13,074 nucleotides of DNA from DATLMR01 sp035537555 (GTDB taxonomy: Bacteria; Acidobacteriota; Blastocatellia; UBA7656). The stretch lies in NCBI GenBank assembly GCA_035537555.1, contig DATLMR010000344.1, positions 1-13,074 on the forward strand. The letters run 5' to 3'. Below, piece after piece: positions 7,079 through 13,074 of this stretch. Each line of letters opens with the position of its first letter. The stretch's first letter is position 1. The position numbers and the translations under genes are program-made. The notes beneath the pieces are model-generated. The model had not been told where the DNA came from. It worked only from the letters and a program-made list of their open reading frames with translations, and ran no database searches.

Positions 7079-7084
7079 CTCCTT
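7079..7084 (-). promoter_or_regulatory. Ribosome binding site deciding the tdk start
   Basis: AAGGAG on the minus strand lies nine bases before the ATG at 7069 and only three before an in-frame GTG at 7075. The spacing favours the ATG. Confidence 0.7.
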
Positions 7085-7120
7085 AAATGATTTCGAGCCT
7101 TATATATCGGATTTCAAATC

Positions 7121-7702
7121 TCAGTTGAGCAGGCTCTGCACTCTCCTGAAGGCTCGGACGGCGAGCGTGTAGTCGGGATTCAACTCCATCGCGGCCTTGT
7201 ACTCGCGAAGGGCCGCGAAGAACTCCCGCCTCGCCTCGTATACGCGGCCGAGATTGAAATATGGGTAGAAGACGGCTTCGTACCGCCTCGACTCCTTCGC
7301 CTTTTCGAGCCAGATGATTGCGGCGGCGTACTCTTTCTTTTCGATCAGGTAAGCGCCGATGTCGTTATAGGGATTGCCGAAGTCCGGGTCAACCTCGATT
7401 GCCAGGCGGCACTCCTCGATGGCCTCGTCGGTCAGGCCCATGAAGCTGTAGGTCCACCCGAGGAACGTGTGCGCCTCCGCCGTAGAGTATTCCTCTATCG
7501 ACCGCCTGTACAGATCGACGGCCTCGTCGAGCTCGCCTCCCATCTGCGCTTTGTAGGCGAGCTGGAAATAGACGAGGGCTTTTCGCTTGCGCCCGGCCTG
7601 TTCCTCGGTCAGCATCTCGTCCCTGCCGAACGGCATGCGCCCTATCCCGGCGTCGAGCGAGATCAAGCGGGGGATATCTTCGGTCTTCGTATTATCGTCC
7701 AT
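7121..7702 (-). CDS. Tetratricopeptide repeat (TPR) protein
   Basis: The 193-residue protein has about 40 polar, charged N-terminal residues and then roughly four consecutive TPR units (about 43-74, 76-107, 110-141 and 146-179). They show the expected spacing of small residues and Pro at repeat ends (AIEVDPDFGN, AMELNPDYTL). No signal peptide or membrane segment is visible, so it is probably a cytoplasmic protein-protein adaptor. It sits 42 bp after the cytochrome gene and 45 to 51 bp before tdk, at the head of the same co-directional run. The partner is unknown. TPR proteins near cytochromes sometimes help assembly, but nothing in this sequence proves such a role here. The ATG has no clear Shine-Dalgarno. 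Confidence 0.85.
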   Translation of the reverse strand: MDDNTKTEDIPRLISLDAGIGRMPFGRDEMLTEEQAGRKRKALVYFQLAYKAQMGGELDEAVDLYRRSIEEYSTAEAHTFLGWTYSFMGLTDEAIEECRLAIEVDPDFGNPYNDIGAYLIEKKEYAAAIIWLEKAKESRRYEAVFYPYFNLGRVYEARREFFAALREYKAAMELNPDYTLAVRAFRRVQSLLN

Positions 7703-7744
7703 GTAAATTACCAGACGGTCGCGGGGAGCCCGGAGCCTCTCGAA

Positions 7745-8320
7745 TTACGCGGGAGGCTTGGCCTGGCCGCGGTGGCACGTAAAGCAGGTGACGCGCGCGC
7801 CCCCGCCCATCTTCTTGTTGGAGTCGCGCGTGAGCTGGATCATCTCTCTCGCGACCTTCTTCATGGGCTTGTCGTCGCGCTCTTCCTGGCCTTTGATATG
7901 GCAGTACGTGCAATCGACTCCCAGAGCCGATTTGAAGTGATTCATTATCGGAGTCAACTGCTCGGCCGGAACCCCTTTGAGCAATCGAATGTTCTTGTAC
8001 TGCTGCTCCGCGCGCTTTTCGCGGCTGCTCGCGGGGAGCGGGTCGAGCGAGAGGCTGTCGGCCGGGGCCTCGGCGGCGGCCGGGGGCGGCTGGCCTGGAA
8101 GCGGAGGCGCGGGAACGGTCTGGCCGGGCTCCACGGGCGGATGGTTCGGAGGCAGCTCGTTGCCTCCGCTGCTGCTGTTGACGGATGCCTGCGGCTCGGT
8201 GCCTCTTGCCGCCTGGGTGCTGGGTACCGTGCCGGTCCACATCAGGTTCGCGATGATGAATCCCGATACGAGCCCGAGCACGATGCCTATGACCGCGTAG
8301 GTGATCTCTTCTTTTTTCAT
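7745..8320 (-). CDS. Membrane-anchored diheme c-type cytochrome, reaction-centre cytochrome subunit-like domain
   Basis: From ATG at 8320 the product has 191 residues. An N-terminal MKKEE is followed by one hydrophobic segment (about 6-26) that looks like an uncleaved signal anchor, then a Pro/Ala-rich linker to about residue 95, then a compact domain with two c-type heme motifs: CTYCH (137-141) and CFTCH (179-183). The stretch from KNIRLLKGVP to the last heme site, with a Met about 11 residues before the first CXXCH, resembles the repeat unit of the photosynthetic reaction-centre cytochrome c subunit (PF02276-like), whose classical members bind four hemes. Proteins of this kind occur in non-phototrophic Acidobacteria, so no photosynthesis is implied. 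The likely role is periplasmic electron transfer, partner unknown. An in-frame GTG at 8338 would add six residues, and neither start has a clear Shine-Dalgarno. Confidence 0.85.
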   Translation of the reverse strand: MKKEEITYAVIGIVLGLVSGFIIANLMWTGTVPSTQAARGTEPQASVNSSSGGNELPPNHPPVEPGQTVPAPPLPGQPPPAAAEAPADSLSLDPLPASSREKRAEQQYKNIRLLKGVPAEQLTPIMNHFKSALGVDCTYCHIKGQEERDDKPMKKVAREMIQLTRDSNKKMGGGARVTCFTCHRGQAKPPA

Positions 8321-8421
8321 TTCCGAATTCTCACTCACCCCTATAAGCTATGACGCGCCAGAGCGGAAAAGGGTGAAGCCGCTCGAACCCATTACAGGTT
8401 TCGAGCCGGAGAAGCCCCGTT

Positions 8422-8451
8422 TTGACTGATTCGACGCGAGAACAATATAAT
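8422..8451 (+). promoter_or_regulatory. Near-consensus sigma-70 promoter for the peroxiredoxin gene
   Basis: TTGACT (8422-8427) and a perfect TATAAT (8446-8451) are separated by 18 bases. Transcription would start near 8458, giving a leader of about 55 bases before the ATG at 8514. It lies in the divergent gap between the cytochrome and the peroxiredoxin. I found no equally good promoter facing left for the cytochrome. Confidence 0.75.
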
Positions 8452-8502
8452 GGCTTCCGCTTCAGGCCCGCACAATTCTAGCACAGCGCGCGAGCGAGAT
8501 CG

Positions 8503-8508
8503 AAGGAG
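8503..8508 (+). promoter_or_regulatory. Strong ribosome binding site of the peroxiredoxin gene
   Basis: AAGGAG stands five bases before the ATG at 8514, which is ideal spacing and fixes the start. Confidence 0.85.
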
Positions 8509-8513
8509 AGAAG

Positions 8514-8996
8514 ATGGTATCGGCAGGAGATAAGGCACCGCAGTTGAAGCTCACGGACCGGGACGGAAAGCCGGTGAAATTATCCGATTTCAAAGGCAAA
8601 AAGCTGGTCCTCTATTTCTACCCCCGGGACCTCACGCCCGGCTGCACGAGAGAGGCTTGCGCCTTTCAAAGCGACCTCGCCGAATTCGAGAAGCGCGGCG
8701 TCGCCGTCGCGGGAGTTTCGACCGACGACGCCCGATCGCACCGGAAATTCAGCGAGAAGCACGGGCTCACTTTTCCGCTCCTGAGCGACGCGGACCACGC
8801 CACGTCCGAGAGCTTCGGCGTGTGGCAGGAGAAGAACATGTACGGGCGCAAGGTCTGGGGAATCAAGCGCACGACTTTCATCATCGACGAGCGCGGCCGC
8901 ATCGCTCACGTATTCGAGCGCGTGAGCCCCCCGGAGCACAGCCGCGAGGTGCTCGACGTGCTGGACCGCCTCTCGGGAGCGCGCGTCGAGGAATAG
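8514..8996 (+). CDS. bcp: Thiol peroxidase of the Bcp/PrxQ peroxiredoxin family
   Basis: The enzyme reduces hydrogen peroxide and organic hydroperoxides, normally using thioredoxin as reductant, in the cytoplasm. The 160 residues match the family length. The thioredoxin fold carries YFYPRDLTPGCTREAC, with peroxidatic C44 and resolving C49 five residues apart, the atypical 2-Cys arrangement typical of Bcp/PrxQ. R119, in WGIKRTTFIID, fits the conserved active-site arginine. There is no signal peptide. Its own strong promoter and Shine-Dalgarno lie upstream, and it is divergent from the cytochrome operon. The 157 bp after it (8997-9153) hold no gene and no convincing terminator or promoter. Confidence 0.96.
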   Translation: MVSAGDKAPQLKLTDRDGKPVKLSDFKGKKLVLYFYPRDLTPGCTREACAFQSDLAEFEKRGVAVAGVSTDDARSHRKFSEKHGLTFPLLSDADHATSESFGVWQEKNMYGRKVWGIKRTTFIIDERGRIAHVFERVSPPEHSREVLDVLDRLSGARVEE

Positions 8997-9138
8997 GGCC
9001 GGGTGCCGGGCCATCCGAAGCATCATGTTGACTCGGGCGTGCGGTCAAGCACCCTCGCCTCGCGCTCAGGAACATAGCGCAAAATCGCGCCGTATAGTAG
9101 TTTTGGCATTATTCCTTTAACATTCACTGCCGCAATTC

Positions 9139-9144
9139 AGGAGG
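9139..9144 (+). promoter_or_regulatory. Ribosome binding site of the serine hydrolase gene
   Basis: AGGAGG lies nine bases before the ATG at 9154 and supports that start, which also gives a proper signal peptide. Confidence 0.75.
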
Positions 9145-9153
9145 CCCGATCAG

Positions 9154-11583
9154 ATGCTGAACAAACGCTTCTCGCGATACCTCATCGCGCTCTCTTTAAT
9201 CCTGGTCAACGCCGCCGCCCCCCTGATGGCTTCCGGCGCGGGCCGCTCAGGGCGGCAGGCCGAGTTTGCCGGCGCGCTTGAGGCCATCGAGAAGGCCTTC
9301 GAGACGAGGCGCACCGACCTCGGGATACCGGGAATGTCTCTGGCAATCATAAAAGACGACAGGCCGATATTCGTGAAGGGATTCGGTTTCAGGGACGCCG
9401 AGCGGAAGCTGCCCGTCACTCCGGAGACGCTCTTCGCCATCGGCTCCTGCTCGAAGGCCTTCACGGCCATGGCCGCCGTGATGAGCGCGGACGAAGGAAA
9501 GCTGTCGCTCGATGACTCGCCGAAAAAATACCTGCCTTATTTCAAGCTGCAGGACCCGGAAGCCGACGCCAACATACGCCTGCGCGACCTGCTCTCGCAC
9601 CAGTCGGGACTCGACGGCACGGACCTCGCCTGGTACACGGGGGCGCTCAACCGCGAAGAGGTCATAAGGGTCGCCTGCCTGGCGAAGCCGAAAGCGAAGC
9701 TTCACGAGAAATTTCAGTACCAGAACGTGATGTACAGCGCCGCGGGCGAGGTCGTGGCTAAAGCGCAGAACTCGACCTGGGAAGATATAATCGCCAATCG
9801 CTTCTTCAAGCCGCTCGGCATGAAGACGAGCAACACGTCCGTAAAAGAGATGGCGAAATCGAGCGACTACGCCACCGGGTACGAGCTGAGAGACAAGAAG
9901 ACCCGCAAGGCCATCCTCCGCGACCTGACCAACATCGCTCCGGCGGGCGCGATCAATTCGAGCGCGCGCGACATGGCTCAGTGGGTGCGGCTCATGCTGA
10001 ATGGAGGCGAGTTCGAAGGCAAGCGGCTGGTCTCCGAGAAGGGTTATCAGGAGATCACGACGAAGCAGATAGGCGCGGGCGACGCGGGGCTGGGCGGCTA
10101 CGCGCTCGGCTGGGGGCTGGCGGATTGGAAGGGGCATAAGGTCCTGGTCCACACGGGCGGGATCGACGGCTTCAACTCTCTGGTGGCGTTAATGCCGGAT
10201 AGAAAGCTCGGCTTCGTTTTATTGACCAACGTCTCAAGCTCTCCGATCACGGGCTTCGCCCTGCGAACCGTCTGGTCGAACCTGGCCGATACTCCGAAAC
10301 AGGAGACGGCCGCCGCCTCTTCGGCCTCCCCGGACGATCCGAAAAACGAGGTCGGCTATTACCCTTTCGAGCAGGCCGGGATGACGATCGAGATCAAGAT
10401 GGTGGACGGCAAGCTCATCGCTATAGTGCCGGGCCAGCCCAATTACCCGCTCGTCAATGTCGGAGGCCGCAAGTACAAGCTGGACGATCCGGCTCCGGAA
10501 GGATTCTTCATGACGTTCAGGCCGACGTTCGGCCGCGAAAATCAGATGGAGATGTACCTCGAACAGCCGCAGGGTAACTTCGTGCTCCCGAAGAAAGCCT
10601 CGGCCGAAAAGCCCTCCGAGAAGAAGGAAGAGTCGCTCTCTCTGCTCGGCCTGCTGGGCAAGTATGAAGGCAACGGGGCCGTGATCGAAGTCCTGGCCAA
10701 AGGCGACAAGGTGTCGCTCGTGGTGCCGGGGCAGCCTGTCTATACTCTGTTCGAGAGGGAGAAGGACAAGTTCGGCGTGCGCGAGCTGCCCGATACTTAC
10801 TCGATACTGGCCCTGCGCGGGCCTGACGGCAAGGTCTCCGGCCTGAGGATAAAGCAGCCGGAAGGCGAGTTCAACTTCAAGCTGGTGGCGGAGCAGGCCG
10901 CGCCGGAGGCCGCAATGTCCGCCGACGAGCTGATGTCCAAAGTCATCAATGCGTACGGAGGTGAAGCAGGCATCCGCAAGCATACATCCATGCTCGTAAC
11001 TTCGGAGCTGACTTTCATTCACCAGGGGATCACGGGAGAGAGAGTGCTGAGCGCCCAGGCTCCGAGCCTGTCGGCCTCGACCCTGACTTTCATCGCGCTC
11101 GGCAAGAATATCGGAACGGTGCGCGAATACTTCGACGGCAATAAGGGCGGCGTCGAAGCGAGCTTCTCAAACGCCGAGCCTTACGACGAAAAGCAACTCG
11201 ACGATGCGCGGCTCGACAGCGATTTTTACCAGCTCCTGAACTGGAAGGCCCTCTTCAAAGAGGTCAAGGTCAAGGGAAAATCGAAGGTCGGGGACGAGGA
11301 AGTCTACGTCATCGTGAAGACCCCGCATAAAGGCGGCCCCGTGACCGAATACGTTTCGGCGAAGACGTTTCTAGTCGTCAAACGAGAGACGCTGAGGTCG
11401 CCTCTCGGGGCCGACAGCCCCATTCCGGTCTCGGAATCTTACAGCGACTACCGGATGGTCGAGGGAATGATGGTCCCCTTCCGCACGGTCGAAGATAACG
11501 CGGCGCTCGGCACCGTCACCACGCGCGTGAAAGAGGTCAGGTTCGACGTGAAGATGGCCGAATCCACTTTCCGCGCGAAGTGA
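9154..11583 (+). CDS. Exported serine hydrolase (beta-lactamase/S12 fold) with two tandem repeats and a LolA-like C-terminal module
   Basis: This 809-residue protein starts with a signal peptide (basic 1-9, hydrophobic 10-26). The serine-hydrolase domain (about 38-378) has SxxK at 98-101 (SCSK, nucleophile S98), YxN at 189-191, and HTG at 333-335 in place of KTG. This is the pattern of class C beta-lactamase homologues, DD-peptidases and esterases. After a low-complexity linker come two related beta-rich units at about 399-478 and 500-577; each has VPGQPxY (425-431 and 524-530) and ends in QPxGxF or QPEGEF, like DUF3471-type tails. A second linker leads to residues 588-809, which resemble the LolA/outer-membrane-lipoprotein-sorting fold found C-terminally in various acidobacterial exported enzymes. 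It probably acts in the periplasm or on the outer membrane. The substrate is unknown, and true beta-lactamase activity should not be assumed. Confidence 0.88.
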   Translation: MLNKRFSRYLIALSLILVNAAAPLMASGAGRSGRQAEFAGALEAIEKAFETRRTDLGIPGMSLAIIKDDRPIFVKGFGFRDAERKLPVTPETLFAIGSCSKAFTAMAAVMSADEGKLSLDDSPKKYLPYFKLQDPEADANIRLRDLLSHQSGLDGTDLAWYTGALNREEVIRVACLAKPKAKLHEKFQYQNVMYSAAGEVVAKAQNSTWEDIIANRFFKPLGMKTSNTSVKEMAKSSDYATGYELRDKKTRKAILRDLTNIAPAGAINSSARDMAQWVRLMLNGGEFEGKRLVSEKGYQEITTKQIGAGDAGLGGYALGWGLADWKGHKVLVHTGGIDGFNSLVALMPDRKLGFVLLTNVSSSPITGFALRTVWSNLADTPKQETAAASSASPDDPKNEVGYYPFEQAGMTIEIKMVDGKLIAIVPGQPNYPLVNVGGRKYKLDDPAPEGFFMTFRPTFGRENQMEMYLEQPQGNFVLPKKASAEKPSEKKEESLSLLGLLGKYEGNGAVIEVLAKGDKVSLVVPGQPVYTLFEREKDKFGVRELPDTYSILALRGPDGKVSGLRIKQPEGEFNFKLVAEQAAPEAAMSADELMSKVINAYGGEAGIRKHTSMLVTSELTFIHQGITGERVLSAQAPSLSASTLTFIALGKNIGTVREYFDGNKGGVEASFSNAEPYDEKQLDDARLDSDFYQLLNWKALFKEVKVKGKSKVGDEEVYVIVKTPHKGGPVTEYVSAKTFLVVKRETLRSPLGADSPIPVSESYSDYRMVEGMMVPFRTVEDNAALGTVTTRVKEVRFDVKMAESTFRAK

Positions 11584-11604
11584 AACCGGAGCAGTGAAGA
11601 GAAA

Positions 11605-13074
11605 GTGAATTGTCACGGGCAGCTTCGTACCGACCGGCTATCTTATCGGAGCGGGGAGCGCGCCCGTGCGCTTCTGACTAATACCGGAGGGCTCAACGAC
11701 AGCGGGCCGATTCTATGGGCTGCCGCTGCTCTGGTCCTGCTCGCGGGCGCCATCCGCTACGCACAACAACCGTCCTTCTGGCTTGACGAGGCCTTCGTGG
11801 CCGTTTCGCTTCTGGAACCTTCTCCGGTCAGAATATTCGCGCCGCTCGAATACGGGCAGTACTTCCCGCGCATCTATCTTTCAGCCATCGCATTGCTCCG
11901 AGAGGTTTCGGGCTACCATATCTGGAGCCTGAGGCTCCTGCCTTTCTTGAGCTTCGCGGGCGGAACGATCTTATGGGCGCGATTGCTCGGGAAGAGGTCG
12001 GGGCCTCTTCTCGTGACCGGCCTGATGAGCGCGGGCTTTCTTATCGGAGCGAATTTCTGGCTGGACCAGGCGGTACAATTAAAACAGTATACCTTCGACG
12101 TTCTTCTGTCGCTTGTGCCCTTTATTCTTGACGACACGTTCTTCGAGAAGCCATTGGCGGAGGGGCGGCGCAAGGCATCGTTGATCCTCCTGGCGCTTCC
12201 ATGCCTGTTGTCTTATACCTACCCGATCGCCCTGGGCGCGCGGCTTCTCGGCTGGTACCTCTATCACGGCCCGTCGCGCGGATGGCGTTTGAACATACCG
12301 GCTCTTTCGACTCTGGCCGCGTCCGTGGCGCTCACGCTGGCCGGCATCTGGCTCACGGATCTGAGGTACAACTTGAAGGACATGGCGGCCTATCAGGCAT
12401 ACTGGAGCGATTGCATAGTCGGCGTGCGCATGAAAGAGGACTTCGGCAGCGCGCTGCGACTGATCTTCAAGTTCTTATGGAAATGGCATGGCCGCATGCC
12501 TCTGGTCACCGCCGGAATAGTGCCTTTGCAGATGCTCGGCCTCTATTCGGTGATCAGGCACCGGAGGGGCCGGGATGGCAGCGCCGGCTCTTCTTCGTGG
12601 GGCGCTCGCTCGCTCGGCTCGATCACCTTGCTTGCGGGGGTGATACTTGCCAGCGCGCTTGTGAATTATCCCATCTGCGCGCCGAGGGTCGTCCTCTTCA
12701 CGCAGGTACACACGCAGGTCCTCGCGATGGAAGGGGCTCTGCTCGTTTTGAGCGCGTGGGGCGCGCGCAAAGCCGCGAGGTATTCACTCTATATTTTCAT
12801 CGCCGTCCTGCTCTTTCATTCCGGGCGAAGCTACCTTCAGTTCGTGTCTTCCGAGCCCGAAGAGAATCTCAGGCCGATGCTGGCGCTTATTAAGCCGGAG
12901 GTATCCGACACGCTCTGGGTGCAGCCCTGCTCGGTCGCGCAGGTGAAGACCTTGCCCGATCCGTTGCCCGTACAACAGGTCTTCTACGGGTCGGAGAAAG
13001 ACCTGCCGCGAGGAAAGAAGACGTGGATCATATGGAGCCAGATGGGTGAGGAAGGGTGCCGAACGCAATTTCAA
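11605..13074 (+). CDS. Polytopic GT-C glycosyltransferase (GT39/ArnT/PMT-like), C-terminus cut by window edge
   Basis: An open frame of 490 codons runs from a GTG at 11605 to the edge. The first in-frame ATG comes far later, inside a membrane helix, so the GTG, preceded by a weak GAAGAG, is the best start. The first helix (about 36-52) leads to the loop motif FWLDEAF with D61-E62, the acidic pair typical of polyprenyl-phosphate-dependent GT-C enzymes. WLDQAVQLKQYTFD (152-165) matches the second conserved region often written as SQELKQYSSD. About ten hydrophobic segments follow up to 408, then a soluble extracytoplasmic part. It likely moves a sugar from a lipid-linked donor to lipid, glycan or protein outside the membrane; the substrate is unknown. 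It lies 21 bp after the serine hydrolase, in the same frame, so an operon is likely. Confidence 0.85.
   Translation, partial: MNCHGQLRTDRLSYRSGERARALLTNTGGLNDSGPILWAAAALVLLAGAIRYAQQPSFWLDEAFVAVSLLEPSPVRIFAPLEYGQYFPRIYLSAIALLREVSGYHIWSLRLLPFLSFAGGTILWARLLGKRSGPLLVTGLMSAGFLIGANFWLDQAVQLKQYTFDVLLSLVPFILDDTFFEKPLAEGRRKASLILLALPCLLSYTYPIALGARLLGWYLYHGPSRGWRLNIPALSTLAASVALTLAGIWLTDLRYNLKDMAAYQAYWSDCIVGVRMKEDFGSALRLIFKFLWKWHGRMPLVTAGIVPLQMLGLYSVIRHRRGRDGSAGSSSWGARSLGSITLLAGVILASALVNYPICAPRVVLFTQVHTQVLAMEGALLVLSAWGARKAARYSLYIFIAVLLFHSGRSYLQFVSSEPEENLRPMLALIKPEVSDTLWVQPCSVAQVKTLPDPLPVQQVFYGSEKDLPRGKKTWIIWSQMGEEGCRTQFQ

Noticed and set aside
7745..8320. Evidence for phototrophy
   Set aside because: Only a two-heme module like part of the reaction-centre cytochrome is present. 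No reaction-centre or pigment gene is in the window, and similar proteins occur in non-phototrophs.
8339..8513. Lysine riboswitch upstream of the lysine gene run
   Set aside because: The space is short, shared with a divergent promoter, and I see no L-box pattern; the 131-bp lysC-dapB gap is too short for the usual L-box too.
8998..9016. GC-rich partial palindrome just after the peroxiredoxin as a terminator
   Set aside because: Only about four contiguous pairs and no T-run.
9028..9048. TTGAC/GTCAA inverted repeat or -35 box upstream of the serine hydrolase
   Set aside because: Five-base arms only, and no -10-like hexamer at a proper distance.
9093..9122. TATAGT and TTGGCATT...TTTAAC as a sigma-70 or sigma-54 promoter for the serine hydrolase
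   Set aside because: TATAGT has no matching -35. The second lacks the GC of a -12 element at the right spacing.
9247..10152. Open frame of about 300 codons antisense to the serine hydrolase
   Set aside because: Arg- and His-rich composition without motifs. The sense strand carries all hydrolase motifs, a signal peptide and a Shine-Dalgarno.
9154..10290. Antibiotic-resistance beta-lactamase
   Set aside because: The HTG in place of KTG, extra domains and overall style fit the broad S12/esterase-like family, so resistance cannot be claimed.

Overview
The window is GC-rich bacterial DNA, densely coded, with no tRNA, rRNA, CRISPR array or insertion sequence that I can see. Gene content suggests Acidobacteriota: a small membrane-anchored cytochrome with a reaction-centre-type CXXCH module, a serine-hydrolase fused to a C-terminal module of a kind I associate with that phylum, and an archaeal/fungal-type Asd inside a bacterial dap cluster. 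This placement is an inference from gene style, not a phylogenetic test.

Region 1 (about 1-8340, all minus strand, read right to left) runs: diheme cytochrome, TPR protein, thymidine kinase, M20 metallohydrolase, asd, lysC, dapB, dapA, dapD, and the start of a second M20 metallohydrolase cut by the left edge. Gaps are short (13-bp overlap to 58 bp) except 131 bp between lysC and dapB. That gap holds a tandem 11-bp repeat and a plausible internal promoter. LysC, Asd, DapA, DapB and DapD carry aspartate through aspartyl phosphate, aspartate semialdehyde, hydroxy-tetrahydrodipicolinate and tetrahydrodipicolinate to the N-succinyl intermediate of the succinylase branch to meso-DAP and lysine. One of the two M20 enzymes is the likely DapE desuccinylase. 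The aminotransferase (DapC), DapF and LysA are not in the window.

Region 2 (8339-8513) is a divergent intergenic region with a near-consensus sigma-70 promoter facing right, followed by a Bcp/PrxQ peroxiredoxin with a strong ribosome binding site.

Region 3 (9154-13074, plus strand) holds an 809-residue exported serine hydrolase of the beta-lactamase/S12 fold, with two tandem beta-rich repeats and a LolA-like C-terminal module. Twenty-one bases after its stop, in the same reading frame, begins a polytopic GT-C (GT39/ArnT-like) glycosyltransferase that runs off the right edge.

The window is mostly housekeeping biosynthesis, and I see no convincing new defence or mobile system. The points most worth a second look are a codon-usage break inside dapD near 470-535 (recombination or assembly chimera), the helically phased 11-bp repeat upstream of dapB, the paired M20 genes, and the multi-module serine hydrolase next to a GT-C enzyme.
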